From an uncultured Granulosicoccaceae bacterium (lineage in GTDB: Bacteria > Pseudomonadota > Gammaproteobacteria > JABXHR01): DNA of 5,389 nt. This document shows positions 1 through 4,768 of this stretch, one piece after another (the stretch's first letter is position 1; each line of letters begins with the position of its first letter). The notes under the pieces are model-generated. The model had not been told where the DNA came from. It was given only the letters and a program-made list of their open reading frames with translations, and did not search any database. The stretch covers positions 1 through 5,389 of the forward strand of contig CAKZUS010000252.1 in NCBI GenBank assembly GCA_937921805.1, read 5' to 3'. Both the position numbers and the translations under genes were made by a program.

Positions 1-350
1 GCATCCCCGACACCTTGCCTGACGCGACACTGCGCGAGGCAGTGTGGGCTGCAGCCGTGAGCATCACCGATCAGCTACGCGACTGGGCCGCGCCGTGGCA
101 GCCTTTTGACGAGGCAGAGGGCAGTGGCAGAGTCTGGCTCTATCGGCGCGCGATTTATGCGCAAGCGATGTGCGAAGTGCTGCCGCTGTGGATCAGTGGC
201 GCGCGCCGCGACGTCGCCGAGCGCGAAGCGCGCGACGCGGAGCAGACGGTTGAATTTTGGCGCGGCGTTGCCGTCGATGCGCTGCAGAGCTTGTTGCGCC
301 AGCAGCCCGATGGCACGCGCGGCACCACGCAGCATGTGGTGATGCTGTGA
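1..350 (+). CDS. L: Head completion/stabilisation protein, P2 gpL-like (5' partial)
   Basis: In P2-type phages gpL finishes the DNA-filled head by occupying the portal end, making it competent to join a tail. The frame is open to the left edge, and 115 residues are visible from base 3. The TTG at 15 could be a start but has no ribosome binding site, and the family is usually about 150-170 aa, so I treat the gene as cut at its 5' end. The match rests on the C-terminal half: a Tyr-Arg-Arg-Ala-Ile-Tyr segment followed by Ala, Glu-Val-Leu-Pro, then an acidic/basic helix rich in Arg-Glu-Ala-Arg-Asp-Ala-Glu, and finally Ala-Leu-Gln-Ser-Leu-Leu. This is the layout I recall for the gpL family (a repeated YxRAxYxxAKxELL then REAxxxAxExE pattern). 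Its stop overlaps the next start by 4 nt (GTGA), and the gpR and gpS neighbours support the call. The assignment comes from recalled family patterns, not a search. Confidence 0.78.
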   Translation, partial: IPDTLPDATLREAVWAAAVSITDQLRDWAAPWQPFDEAEGSGRVWLYRRAIYAQAMCEVLPLWISGARRDVAEREARDAEQTVEFWRGVAVDALQSLLRQQPDGTRGTTQHVVML

Positions 351-790
351 TTGCTCTGCAAAGCTTGCGCGCGCAGCTCGCACCGCTCTGCGACGCATCG
401 AAGCTGTCGGTCTACGCGGATGCTATTACGATCCATCCGGCCCTGCGCTGGGACAGCGAGGCGAGCATGACGCTCGGCGAGGTGCGCTATACCGCCGTGG
501 TCGAGATCCAAGAGTGGGCGCATGACGCCGCCGTGCTGCTGGGGCACCTGATTGCCTGGCTGCACGTCGCCGACCCGAATAGACATGATGTGCTCGATCC
601 GCCGACCATCGACGTGCTACCGAGCGACGAGCACGACAGCGCTGCTGTCGATATCGTGATTAATGTCGAGATGTTGCAAGACATTACCGTCGTGGCCGCC
701 GAAGCGGGCATCGAGATTGAGGGCGTGACCTGGGATTTGGGCAGTGCTGAAGTACCACTGATTACGGCCGTGCAGGTGCGTGGTGATTAG
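347..790 (+). CDS. R: Tail completion protein, P2 gpR-like
   Basis: This 147-aa protein resembles the gpR tail completion family, which works with gpS at the head-proximal end of the tail so that it can attach to the head. Visible features are an N-terminal Leu-Arg-Ala-Gln-Leu helix (residues 7-11), a Leu-Ser-Val-Tyr-Ala strand (20-24), a central Arg-Tyr-Thr-Ala-Val-Val-Glu-Ile strand (47-54), a hydrophobic helix ending Ile-Ala-Trp-Leu (69-72), and an acidic stretch (about 89-102) leading into an Ile-Val-Ile-Asn-Val-Glu strand (103-108). The GTG at 347 is chosen because it overlaps the upstream stop (GTGA) and puts the family N-terminus at the right distance. The open frame upstream to 257 only shadows gpL. 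The ribosome binding site is weak (GGTGAT just upstream), consistent with translation coupled to L. The order L-R-S supports the call. Confidence 0.83.
   Translation: MIALQSLRAQLAPLCDASKLSVYADAITIHPALRWDSEASMTLGEVRYTAVVEIQEWAHDAAVLLGHLIAWLHVADPNRHDVLDPPTIDVLPSDEHDSAAVDIVINVEMLQDITVVAAEAGIEIEGVTWDLGSAEVPLITAVQVRGD
774..785 (+). promoter_or_regulatory. Ribosome binding site and tandem GTG starts of gpS
   Basis: A short AGG core at 774-776 lies inside the end of R. It is 3 nt from the GTG at 780 and 6 nt from the GTG at 783, so spacing favours the second. The two choices differ by one residue only. Confidence 0.45.
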
Positions 791-1403
791 CGTCCACACC
801 GCCGGTGCAGCGAGGCTCCAGCGCCAGCTGCAAGCCTTGGCATTGCCTGCTGATGAGCGGCGAAAAATGCTCTACGGAGCAGGCAAGCGCGTCGAGCGAG
901 AGAGCAAAACGCGCCTGCGCCGTCAGCGTAACGTAGATGGCAGCGCCTTTGCCGCGCCCAGCGGCCGCAAGCGCAAACTGCTGAGCAAAATGGGCCGCCA
1001 ACTACGCACCCGTAGCACGGCCACCGAGGCGGTGGTGGGCTTTGCTGGTCGTGCCGGTCGTATCGCGGCGAAGCACCACGACGGATTCAGTCAGACCTAC
1101 ACCGCTGGCCAAGCACGGCGCGCGCGGCGCATAGATTACCGCCAACCTGCCAGCCGAGACCAAGCACGGGCGTTGCTCGATGCGGGGTATCGACCCGCGC
1201 GGCGCCGCCCCACACAAATGTGGATCCGCACCCACCTGAGCACCGGACAGGCGGGGCTAATCCTGCGCGAGCTAACGGGCGAGCGACCCGCTAGCAGCTG
1301 GAAGATCAACGTCCCAGCGCGCGCCTGGATGGGCACGAACGATCACGATTTATTACTCACCGATGCAGTCGAGCGGACCCATCGACGTCTGCGCCGAGCA
1401 TAA
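783..1403 (+). CDS. S: Phage virion morphogenesis protein, P2 gpS-like tail completion
   Basis: The product is a very Arg-rich protein of 206 aa in the gpS/virion morphogenesis family, which acts with gpR to complete the tail. Recognisable blocks are the Gln-Arg-Asn-Val-Asp-Gly-Ser signature (about residues 48-54), a Val-Val-Gly-Phe...Gly-Arg-Ala-Gly-Arg-Ile-Ala block with a following His-His-Asp-Gly (about 84-101), a Gln-Ala-Arg...Gly-Tyr-Arg block (about 127-137), Trp-Ile-Arg and Gly-Gln-Ala-Gly-Leu-Ile (about 147-160), and a Val-Pro-Ala-Arg-x-x-x-Gly block (about 177-184). The last three blocks are typical of the longer HP1/K139-type members, whereas P2 gpS itself is nearer 150 aa. Two tandem GTG codons (780 and 783) could start the gene. 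I prefer 783 because the AGG at 774-776 is then 6 nt away, against 3 nt for 780. It overlaps the end of R by 8 nt. Confidence 0.85.
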   Translation: MISVHTAGAARLQRQLQALALPADERRKMLYGAGKRVERESKTRLRRQRNVDGSAFAAPSGRKRKLLSKMGRQLRTRSTATEAVVGFAGRAGRIAAKHHDGFSQTYTAGQARRARRIDYRQPASRDQARALLDAGYRPARRRPTQMWIRTHLSTGQAGLILRELTGERPASSWKINVPARAWMGTNDHDLLLTDAVERTHRRLRRA

Positions 1404-1417
1404 GAGAGAGAGGATGT

Positions 1418-2512
1418 ATGTCACTAGGTAGCGTTTCAGTTAGCTCGCTCAACCGAGGGCAGGGCGCATTGCCGTCCATAGAGCAGTATTTCTTGTTTGT
1501 CGGCACGGCATTTAGAGGCGGGAAAAAAGTCCAACGCCTCGACCAAAGTACCGATCCCGCTGAGATGTTTGGCAGCGGCACCCTGGCCGGTCAGCTCACT
1601 GCTGCCCAACGCAATGCGGGCCAAAACTGGATGGCCGCCGCCGTGGGCACCAGCGGCGATTTTGACTGGCGCGCGGCGCTCGATTTGGCGATGCAAGAGG
1701 ACATCCGCGCCGAGGCGGTGGTGATTTGTACGCCTGATGTGGCAACGCCCGACGAACTGCAGACGGCGATGATCGACCTGCGTAACCAAGGTCGATTTGC
1801 CTTTGCGATGGCCGCAGTGCGAGGCCTAGAAAGCGGGGAGGTCTGGGCCGATTATGTGAGCACTATTAACGCCGTTACTGACGGTGTTGCGGCGCAGCGG
1901 GTGGCGATGGTGCCGCAGCTCTTTGGCAATAATCTGGGTGTGCTCGCTGGACGACTCGCGAACGAGTCGGTGAGCTTTGCTGATAGCCCCATGCGGGTGG
2001 CCACGGGTCCATTGATTGCACTCGGCACCCCGCCGATTGATGCCGACGGGCAGCCGCTGACGATGGCGGTGCTGGCTGCGCTCGATGCGTCGCGCCTGAG
2101 CGTACCGCAGTGGTACGCCGACTACGACGGCATGTACTGGGGCGATCTCAATATGCTCGACGCGGCGGGCGGCGACTTCCAGGCGGGTGAGCATTTGCGC
2201 ATCGTTGATGCGGTCTGCCGCCGCGTGCGGATATTGGCGATCAAGATGATCGCTAATAGAGCCTTCAACCGCAGCGGCGCGAGCCAGGCTTACACGAAGC
2301 GCTATCTCTCTGGCCCGATGCGCGAGATGTCTCGAAGCATCGAGATTGGCGGCGTGCCGTTCCCGGGCGCCATCAAGCCCCCGGGCGAGGACGCCGTGGA
2401 GCTGCTGTGGACGGGGGCGAGCACGCTCGACATCTATATCACCGTGCGGCCGATTAGCTCGCCTAAAGCGATCCGCGTCGCCGTGGGTCTTGACCTGAGC
2501 ATCGAGGAGTAA
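1418..2512 (+). CDS. Contractile tail sheath protein (DUF2586 family)
   Basis: This 364-aa protein matches the DUF2586 family, which fills the tail sheath position in HP1/K139-type myophages. The sheath surrounds the tube and contracts to drive it through the host envelope. The N-terminus (Leu-Gly-Ser-Val-Ser-Val, an Asn-Arg-Gly-Gln-Gly turn, then Tyr-Phe-Leu-Phe-Val-Gly at residues 24-29) is the family hallmark as I recall it. A Thr-Ala-Ala-Gln-Arg-Asn-Ala-Gly-Gln-Asn-Trp segment and a C-terminal beta-rich stretch ending in Asp-Leu-Ser-Ile-Glu-Glu also fit. The length is close to the family's usual size of about 370 aa. A 14-nt gap after S holds a purine-rich ribosome binding site (GAGAGAGAGG, 1404-1413), 4 nt before the ATG. 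That strong signal suits a protein needed in many copies. The tail tube gene follows after 2 nt, the usual sheath-tube pairing. The structural role is inferred from family and position. Confidence 0.86.
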   Translation: MSLGSVSVSSLNRGQGALPSIEQYFLFVGTAFRGGKKVQRLDQSTDPAEMFGSGTLAGQLTAAQRNAGQNWMAAAVGTSGDFDWRAALDLAMQEDIRAEAVVICTPDVATPDELQTAMIDLRNQGRFAFAMAAVRGLESGEVWADYVSTINAVTDGVAAQRVAMVPQLFGNNLGVLAGRLANESVSFADSPMRVATGPLIALGTPPIDADGQPLTMAVLAALDASRLSVPQWYADYDGMYWGDLNMLDAAGGDFQAGEHLRIVDAVCRRVRILAIKMIANRAFNRSGASQAYTKRYLSGPMREMSRSIEIGGVPFPGAIKPPGEDAVELLWTGASTLDIYITVRPISSPKAIRVAVGLDLSIEE

Positions 2513-2514
2513 AC

Positions 2515-2955
2515 ATGCAACGTTTTAGTGGCCAGAATTTCAATTTGATTATCGGCGGCATGATGGTGAACGTCGAGAGTGCGAGCCTCACGATTAGCGA
2601 CAGCAGCACCGTGGCCAAGTCCGGCGGAACACCTGACGGGTGGGTCGACGGCGAGGCGACGGCCAGTGGCGAGATTGTGCTCGATGAGAGCAACTTTAAG
2701 ACCGTGCTCGCTGCGGCGCGCGCCGCAGGCAGCTGGCGCGGGCTAGACCCAGTAGACCTGATTTTTTACGCCTCGGCAGGCGCGCAAGTCAAGCTGGTGA
2801 ACGCCAGCGAGTGCAAGCTGCGCTTGGATTCGATTGTTGACCTCGATCCTAAAGGCGGCGAGAAGAGCACAACCAAGATCCCGTTTGACGTAACGGGGCG
2901 CGACTTTGTGAGCATCGACGGCGTGCCGTACTTGCGTGCCGAGGAGATGCAGTAA
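2515..2955 (+). CDS. Tail tube protein (DUF2597 family)
   Basis: This 146-aa protein resembles the DUF2597 family, found directly after the DUF2586 sheath in HP1/K139-type phages and taken to be the inner tail tube subunit. Visible signatures are the N-terminal Ser-Gly-Gln-Asn-Phe (residues 5-9), the Met-Val-Asn-Val-Glu-Ser-Ala strand (17-23), the Pro-Asp-Gly-Trp-Val-Asp-Gly turn (40-46), Gly-Ser-Trp-Arg-Gly (72-76), Asp-Pro-Lys-Gly-Gly-Glu-Lys (111-117), and a Pro-Phe-Asp-Val-Thr...Asp-Phe-Val-x-Ile-x-Gly-Val-Pro-Tyr-Leu C-terminus (123-140). The start is clear: GAGGAG at 2504-2509 lies 5 nt from the ATG and spans the end of the sheath gene, so sheath and tube are translationally linked. The TAA stop shares one base with the next ATG (TAATG). 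Confidence 0.88.
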   Translation: MQRFSGQNFNLIIGGMMVNVESASLTISDSSTVAKSGGTPDGWVDGEATASGEIVLDESNFKTVLAAARAAGSWRGLDPVDLIFYASAGAQVKLVNASECKLRLDSIVDLDPKGGEKSTTKIPFDVTGRDFVSIDGVPYLRAEEMQ

Positions 2956-3695
2956 TGCGCACGGCGCTGGAGCTGCTGCGCAGTTTCGCGGGGGGTACGC
3001 TCGGAGCCTTGGGCACGGTCGTGACCACCGTGTATGCGATGCAGATTGCTGACCCGACGCTCGACCCGATCCTGATGGCCATGCAGCCCGGCGAACACAC
3101 AAAACATCTGTGGGGGCTGATTGTCGCGCTATTTGGCGGCGGCACGACGGGGCACCTCGCGCAGCACTCCAAAGTGCCCAAAACGCTGACCCAGATCCTG
3201 CGCGAGCGCCCCAGCCGCAGCGAGCGCAAACTCGCCAAAGCCAAAGCGCAGGCCGAGATCGCGCTCTCCAAGCGCATTGCGGAGGCTGATAAGGAGATTG
3301 CGATGGCTGGCAGCATCAGGCTCGCGCAGCTTAGCCCGCACTTTGCCACGCATGAATTTGCCTGCCGTTGCTGTGGCGAGGTACAGACCAGCGCTGATCT
3401 ACTGCAAGTGCTCGAGCAACTGCGTGCGAAAGCCTGCACGCATTTGGGCAAGGAGACGCCAGTGCGCATCACCAGTGGCTACCGATGCCCCCGCCACAAC
3501 GCCAGCCTGCCCAACTCTAGCCCCGACTCCCAGCACCTACGCGGCACTGCCGCTGATGTACAGATCGACGGCATCGACCCCAGCACCGTCGCCACCTGGG
3601 CGCGGGAGATCCTGGGCGAGCGCGGCGGCGTGGGGCGTTATAACGGCTTTACGCACATCGATGTGCGCACGCAAAAAGTGGACTGGACCGGATGA
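2955..3695 (+). CDS. M15 peptidase endolysin with holin-like hydrophobic N-terminal domain
   Basis: This 246-aa protein has two parts. Residues about 124-246 are an M15 (M15A-like) zinc peptidase that cleaves peptidoglycan peptide cross-links. It has Leu-Ser-Pro-His-Phe and Glu-Phe-Ala-Cys-Arg-Cys-Cys-Gly (126-141), Arg-Ile-Thr-Ser-Gly-Tyr-Arg-Cys (171-178), the Ser-x-His-x-x-Gly-x-Ala-x-Asp metal motif with predicted zinc ligands His194 and Asp201, and a terminal His-Ile-Asp-Val-Arg with the third ligand His234. The catalytic centre looks intact. Residues 1-72 are unusual for this family: two hydrophobic, Gly-rich segments (about 7-29 and 52-69) joined to the peptidase by a Lys/Arg/Glu-rich, probably coiled-coil helix (about 83-116). 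This could be a fused holin-like or membrane-anchor domain. The start has GAGGAG (2941-2946) 8 nt upstream and shares one base with the tube stop. An internal start at codon 117 is listed separately. The stop overlaps the next gene by 4 nt (ATGA). The peptidase call is firm; the role of the N-terminal part is inferred. Confidence 0.87.
   Translation: MRTALELLRSFAGGTLGALGTVVTTVYAMQIADPTLDPILMAMQPGEHTKHLWGLIVALFGGGTTGHLAQHSKVPKTLTQILRERPSRSERKLAKAKAQAEIALSKRIAEADKEIAMAGSIRLAQLSPHFATHEFACRCCGEVQTSADLLQVLEQLRAKACTHLGKETPVRITSGYRCPRHNASLPNSSPDSQHLRGTAADVQIDGIDPSTVATWAREILGERGGVGRYNGFTHIDVRTQKVDWTG
3291..3305 (+). promoter_or_regulatory. Possible internal ribosome binding site and ATG within the endolysin gene
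   Basis: AAGGAG at 3291-3296 lies 6 nt before an in-frame ATG at 3303-3305 (Met117). This is as good as any start signal in the window and falls exactly between the charged linker and the peptidase domain. Starting here would give a 130-aa soluble peptidase covering 3303-3695, about the usual size of a free-standing phage M15 endolysin. The motif is visible directly; its use is inferred, because Lys-Glu codons can produce AAGGAG by chance. Confidence 0.5.
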
Positions 3696-3877
3696 TCGTC
3701 CTGGCCAACGGCGTGGCCATTGTGCTCGCGCTTATCGCTATTGCCCTGCACTACTACACCGTCGAGCAAGTCTTGGTGCTGATTACTGGCGTGCTGAGCG
3801 TCATAGGCCTACTGGCACTGGCACTGGTGGCGGTGATTTTCGCCAAAATCGAAGATGAGGACGAACACCATGATTAA
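3692..3877 (+). CDS. Small two-helix membrane protein, candidate holin or antiholin
   Basis: This is a 61-aa protein that I cannot assign to a named family. It has two clear hydrophobic segments (about residues 2-19 and 27-51) separated by a short polar turn (His-Tyr-Tyr-Thr-Val-Glu-Gln, 20-26), then an acidic/His tail (Lys-Ile-Glu-Asp-Glu-Asp-Glu-His-His-Asp, 52-61). Two transmembrane helices in a protein this small, directly behind an endolysin gene, fit a class II holin or an antiholin. An acidic C-terminus is less typical, since many holins end in a basic tail. Its ATG overlaps the endolysin stop (ATGA), and no good ribosome binding site is present, so translation is probably coupled. It overlaps the next membrane gene by 8 nt. 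That it is a real gene is well supported by packing and composition; the function is inferred from position and topology only. Confidence 0.7.
   Translation: MIVLANGVAIVLALIAIALHYYTVEQVLVLITGVLSVIGLLALALVAVIFAKIEDEDEHHD
3857..3872 (+). promoter_or_regulatory. Ribosome binding site that decides the start of the second membrane protein
   Basis: GAGG at 3857-3860 lies 9 nt before the ATG at 3870. An earlier in-frame ATG at 3855 has no comparable signal and would add five polar residues. The later start is therefore preferred, and the 8-nt overlap with the upstream gene is compatible with coupling. Confidence 0.5.
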
Positions 3878-4058
3878 GACGATCAGAGTTTTGATTGCAG
3901 GGATGGTCTTCATTGTGGTCACCCCGTTTGTGGTGGTCTTAATGATCGGCATGCTGATGGTCATAGGCGCCATTTTGCTTGCTGGTGCTGCTGTGGCCGT
4001 AACACTCTGGCTCTGGCAGGGCATTGTCGCCGGGATACGTGAGGGGATCTACCAATGA
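3870..4058 (+). CDS. Small, extremely hydrophobic membrane protein, candidate lysis protein
   Basis: This is a 62-aa protein of unknown family. After a short basic N-terminus (Met-Ile-Lys-Thr-Ile-Arg, residues 1-6) it carries no charged residue from 7 to 56, a 50-residue hydrophobic run that would form two closely packed transmembrane helices (about 8-26 and 28-48) with a Pro at 19 and many Gly, Ala and Val. It ends with Trp-Leu-Trp-Gln (47-50) and a short Arg-Glu tail. Together with the preceding 61-aa membrane protein it could form a holin/antiholin pair, but neither sequence is recognisable. The start was chosen by its ribosome binding site (GAGG, 3857-3860); a start at 3855 would give 67 aa. 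The stop overlaps the next ATG (ATGA). Confidence 0.68.
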   Translation: MIKTIRVLIAGMVFIVVTPFVVVLMIGMLMVIGAILLAGAAVAVTLWLWQGIVAGIREGIYQ

Positions 4059-4312
4059 TTCTCGCTACAGCCCACCAGCACTTTGCCCAATCCCCAGACA
4101 TCGCTCTGACGGCGAGCTGCATGGCTTTGCACCACGTCATCGAGATCCGCGCTGGCATCTGGTGGATGCGCGCACTCGATCCCGTCACAGGACCATATGA
4201 CCAAGATTTAACCGGCTATCCCTGGCCTGATAACACCGTTTTCACCGTCGCAGGCGAGGCGCATTGCGCGCGCGTTTACGGCTATGTGAACCCTCCTAAA
4301 CGACCCTGTTGA
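4055..4312 (+). CDS. Hypothetical 85-aa protein of unknown function
   Basis: I do not recognise this protein. It begins with a good ribosome binding site (GAGGGG, 4041-4046, 8 nt spacing) and overlaps the previous stop (ATGA), so it is probably a real gene. It has no transmembrane segment. The N-terminal third (residues 1-31) is helical-looking and rich in His, Ala and Gln. A Gly-Ile-Trp-Trp-Met-Arg segment (34-39) leads into a Pro/Asp/Gly/Tyr-rich middle, then a probable beta pair (Thr-Val-Phe-Thr-Val-Ala), and the protein ends in Pro-Pro-Lys-Arg-Pro-Cys. A Thr-Ala-Ser-Cys at 19-22 faintly recalls a lipobox, but the stretch before it lacks the basic start and hydrophobic core of a lipoprotein signal. 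It sits between the lysis membrane genes and the tail chaperone, so it could belong to either group. Confidence 0.6.
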   Translation: MILATAHQHFAQSPDIALTASCMALHHVIEIRAGIWWMRALDPVTGPYDQDLTGYPWPDNTVFTVAGEAHCARVYGYVNPPKRPC

Positions 4313-4322
4313 GACTCAAAAA

Positions 4323-4616
4323 ATGGAACAAACCATAACGCTTACCGTCGATGATCAAGAACTGGTTTTTATCGTGAGACCTGTCGATCACAACACGTTG
4401 ATTGACGCTATGACGCCGACCAACAAAATCGCACCTATGCACAATTTTGTGGTGCGCACGGTCGCACCAGACAGCGAGAGCGCCCTCATGGATTTGCTCG
4501 GCCCGGGTGTAGCGGTGCAGATCGCTACGGCCTTGCTCGAAGAGTACACGCCCAAGCTTGAGATCAGCGTAAAAAAGCCCAAGCCGTCCAGCAAGCGCTC
4601 CGGCGCAACGAGCTAG
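4323..4616 (+). CDS. Tail assembly chaperone, short (zero-frame) form
   Basis: This 97-aa protein resembles the phage tail assembly chaperones that precede the tape measure gene in HP1/K139-type phages (a Phage_TAC family). Such chaperones bind the tape measure protein and recruit tube subunits. Visible family features are the N-terminal Thr-Ile-Thr-Leu-Thr-Val-Asp-Asp-Gln-Glu-Leu strand pair (residues 4-14), an Asn-Lys-Ile-Ala-Pro-Met-His-Asn-Phe block followed by Arg-Thr-Val (about 34-46), and a hydrophobic helix leading to Glu-Glu-Tyr-x-Pro-x-Leu-Glu-Ile-Ser-Val-Lys-Lys (73-85). After codon 85 the zero-frame tail is short, basic and Ser-rich, as expected for a chaperone whose conserved extension lies in another frame. 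Ribosome binding is weak (GAGA at 4311-4314) and the gene begins 10 nt after the previous stop. Confidence 0.84.
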   Translation: MEQTITLTVDDQELVFIVRPVDHNTLIDAMTPTNKIAPMHNFVVRTVAPDSESALMDLLGPGVAVQIATALLEEYTPKLEISVKKPKPSSKRSGATS

Positions 4617-4768
4617 AGCAGCTGACCGTGCTCTCCCAACGTTGGCTCCCACAGCTCGACCCAAACGACCCTGCGACGCAGGGCGCCGCGCTGTGGCTCG
4701 AAGAGCAATATTGGGAGCGTCACGCCGTGGCCACGGCTAACGGAATTGCTATGGCGTTTGGCAAATGA
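4323..4768 (+). CDS. Tail assembly chaperone, -1 frameshifted long form
   Basis: This is the product expected if ribosomes slip back one base at the heptamer 4571-4577: join(4323..4577,4577..4768), 85 zero-frame codons followed by 63 codons in the -1 frame, 148 aa in total. The -1 frame has no stop until TGA at 4766-4768. Its translation looks like real protein: a Leu-Arg-Arg-Asn-Glu-Leu-Glu-Gln-Leu helix, Trp-Leu-Pro-Gln-Leu-Asp-Pro-Asn-Asp-Pro, then Ala-Leu-Trp-Leu-Glu-Glu-Gln-Tyr-Trp-Glu, and a conserved-looking Ala-Thr-Ala-Asn-Gly-Ile-Ala-Met-Ala-Phe-Gly-Lys end. The arrangement equals lambda gpG/gpGT and P2 E/E+E', where the short form is abundant and the long form bridges the tape measure. 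No separate start with a ribosome binding site exists for the second half. The frameshift itself is inferred but well supported. Confidence 0.83.
4571..4577 (+). promoter_or_regulatory. Programmed -1 ribosomal frameshift site (A AAA AAG)
   Basis: The heptamer is in exact X XXY YYZ register with the chaperone frame (gtA AAA AAG, codons 83-85). A AAA AAG is the slippery sequence of E. coli dnaX and one of the most efficient in bacteria. Stimulatory elements look modest: a GAGA at 4560-4563 upstream, and downstream either a GCCG/CGGC pairing (4583-4586 with 4601-4604) or a GCGC-TCCG-GCGC hairpin (4595-4606). These two cannot form together. Confidence 0.85.

Noticed and set aside
257..346. Upstream extension of the gpR frame
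   Set aside because: The frame is open here, but the stretch is Arg/Ala-rich, overlaps the conserved end of gpL and lacks a start signal. GTG at 347 gives the expected N-terminus.
2849..3472. Long open frame of 207 codons on the - strand
   Set aside because: It is antisense to the end of the tube gene and most of the endolysin gene, both well supported. Its composition is Ser/Arg/Ala-biased and it has no plausible start context.
3277..3858. 193-codon + strand frame overlapping the peptidase and first membrane gene
   Set aside because: It is an Arg/Pro/Ala-rich out-of-frame translation. The M15 zinc motifs are in the other frame, so this is a shadow.
4109..4120. Thr-Ala-Ser-Cys in the 85-aa protein as a lipoprotein cleavage site (possible Rz1-like spanin)
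   Set aside because: The preceding 18 residues have no basic N-region and no continuous hydrophobic core, and the residue at the usual Leu position is Thr. A lipoprotein signal is not supported.
4578..4625. Strong stem-loop or pseudoknot downstream of the slippery site
   Set aside because: Only 4-bp stems can be formed by eye (4583-4586 with 4601-4604, or 4595-4598 with 4603-4606, or 4611-4614 with 4620-4623). These are too weak to list as a feature without folding energy calculations.
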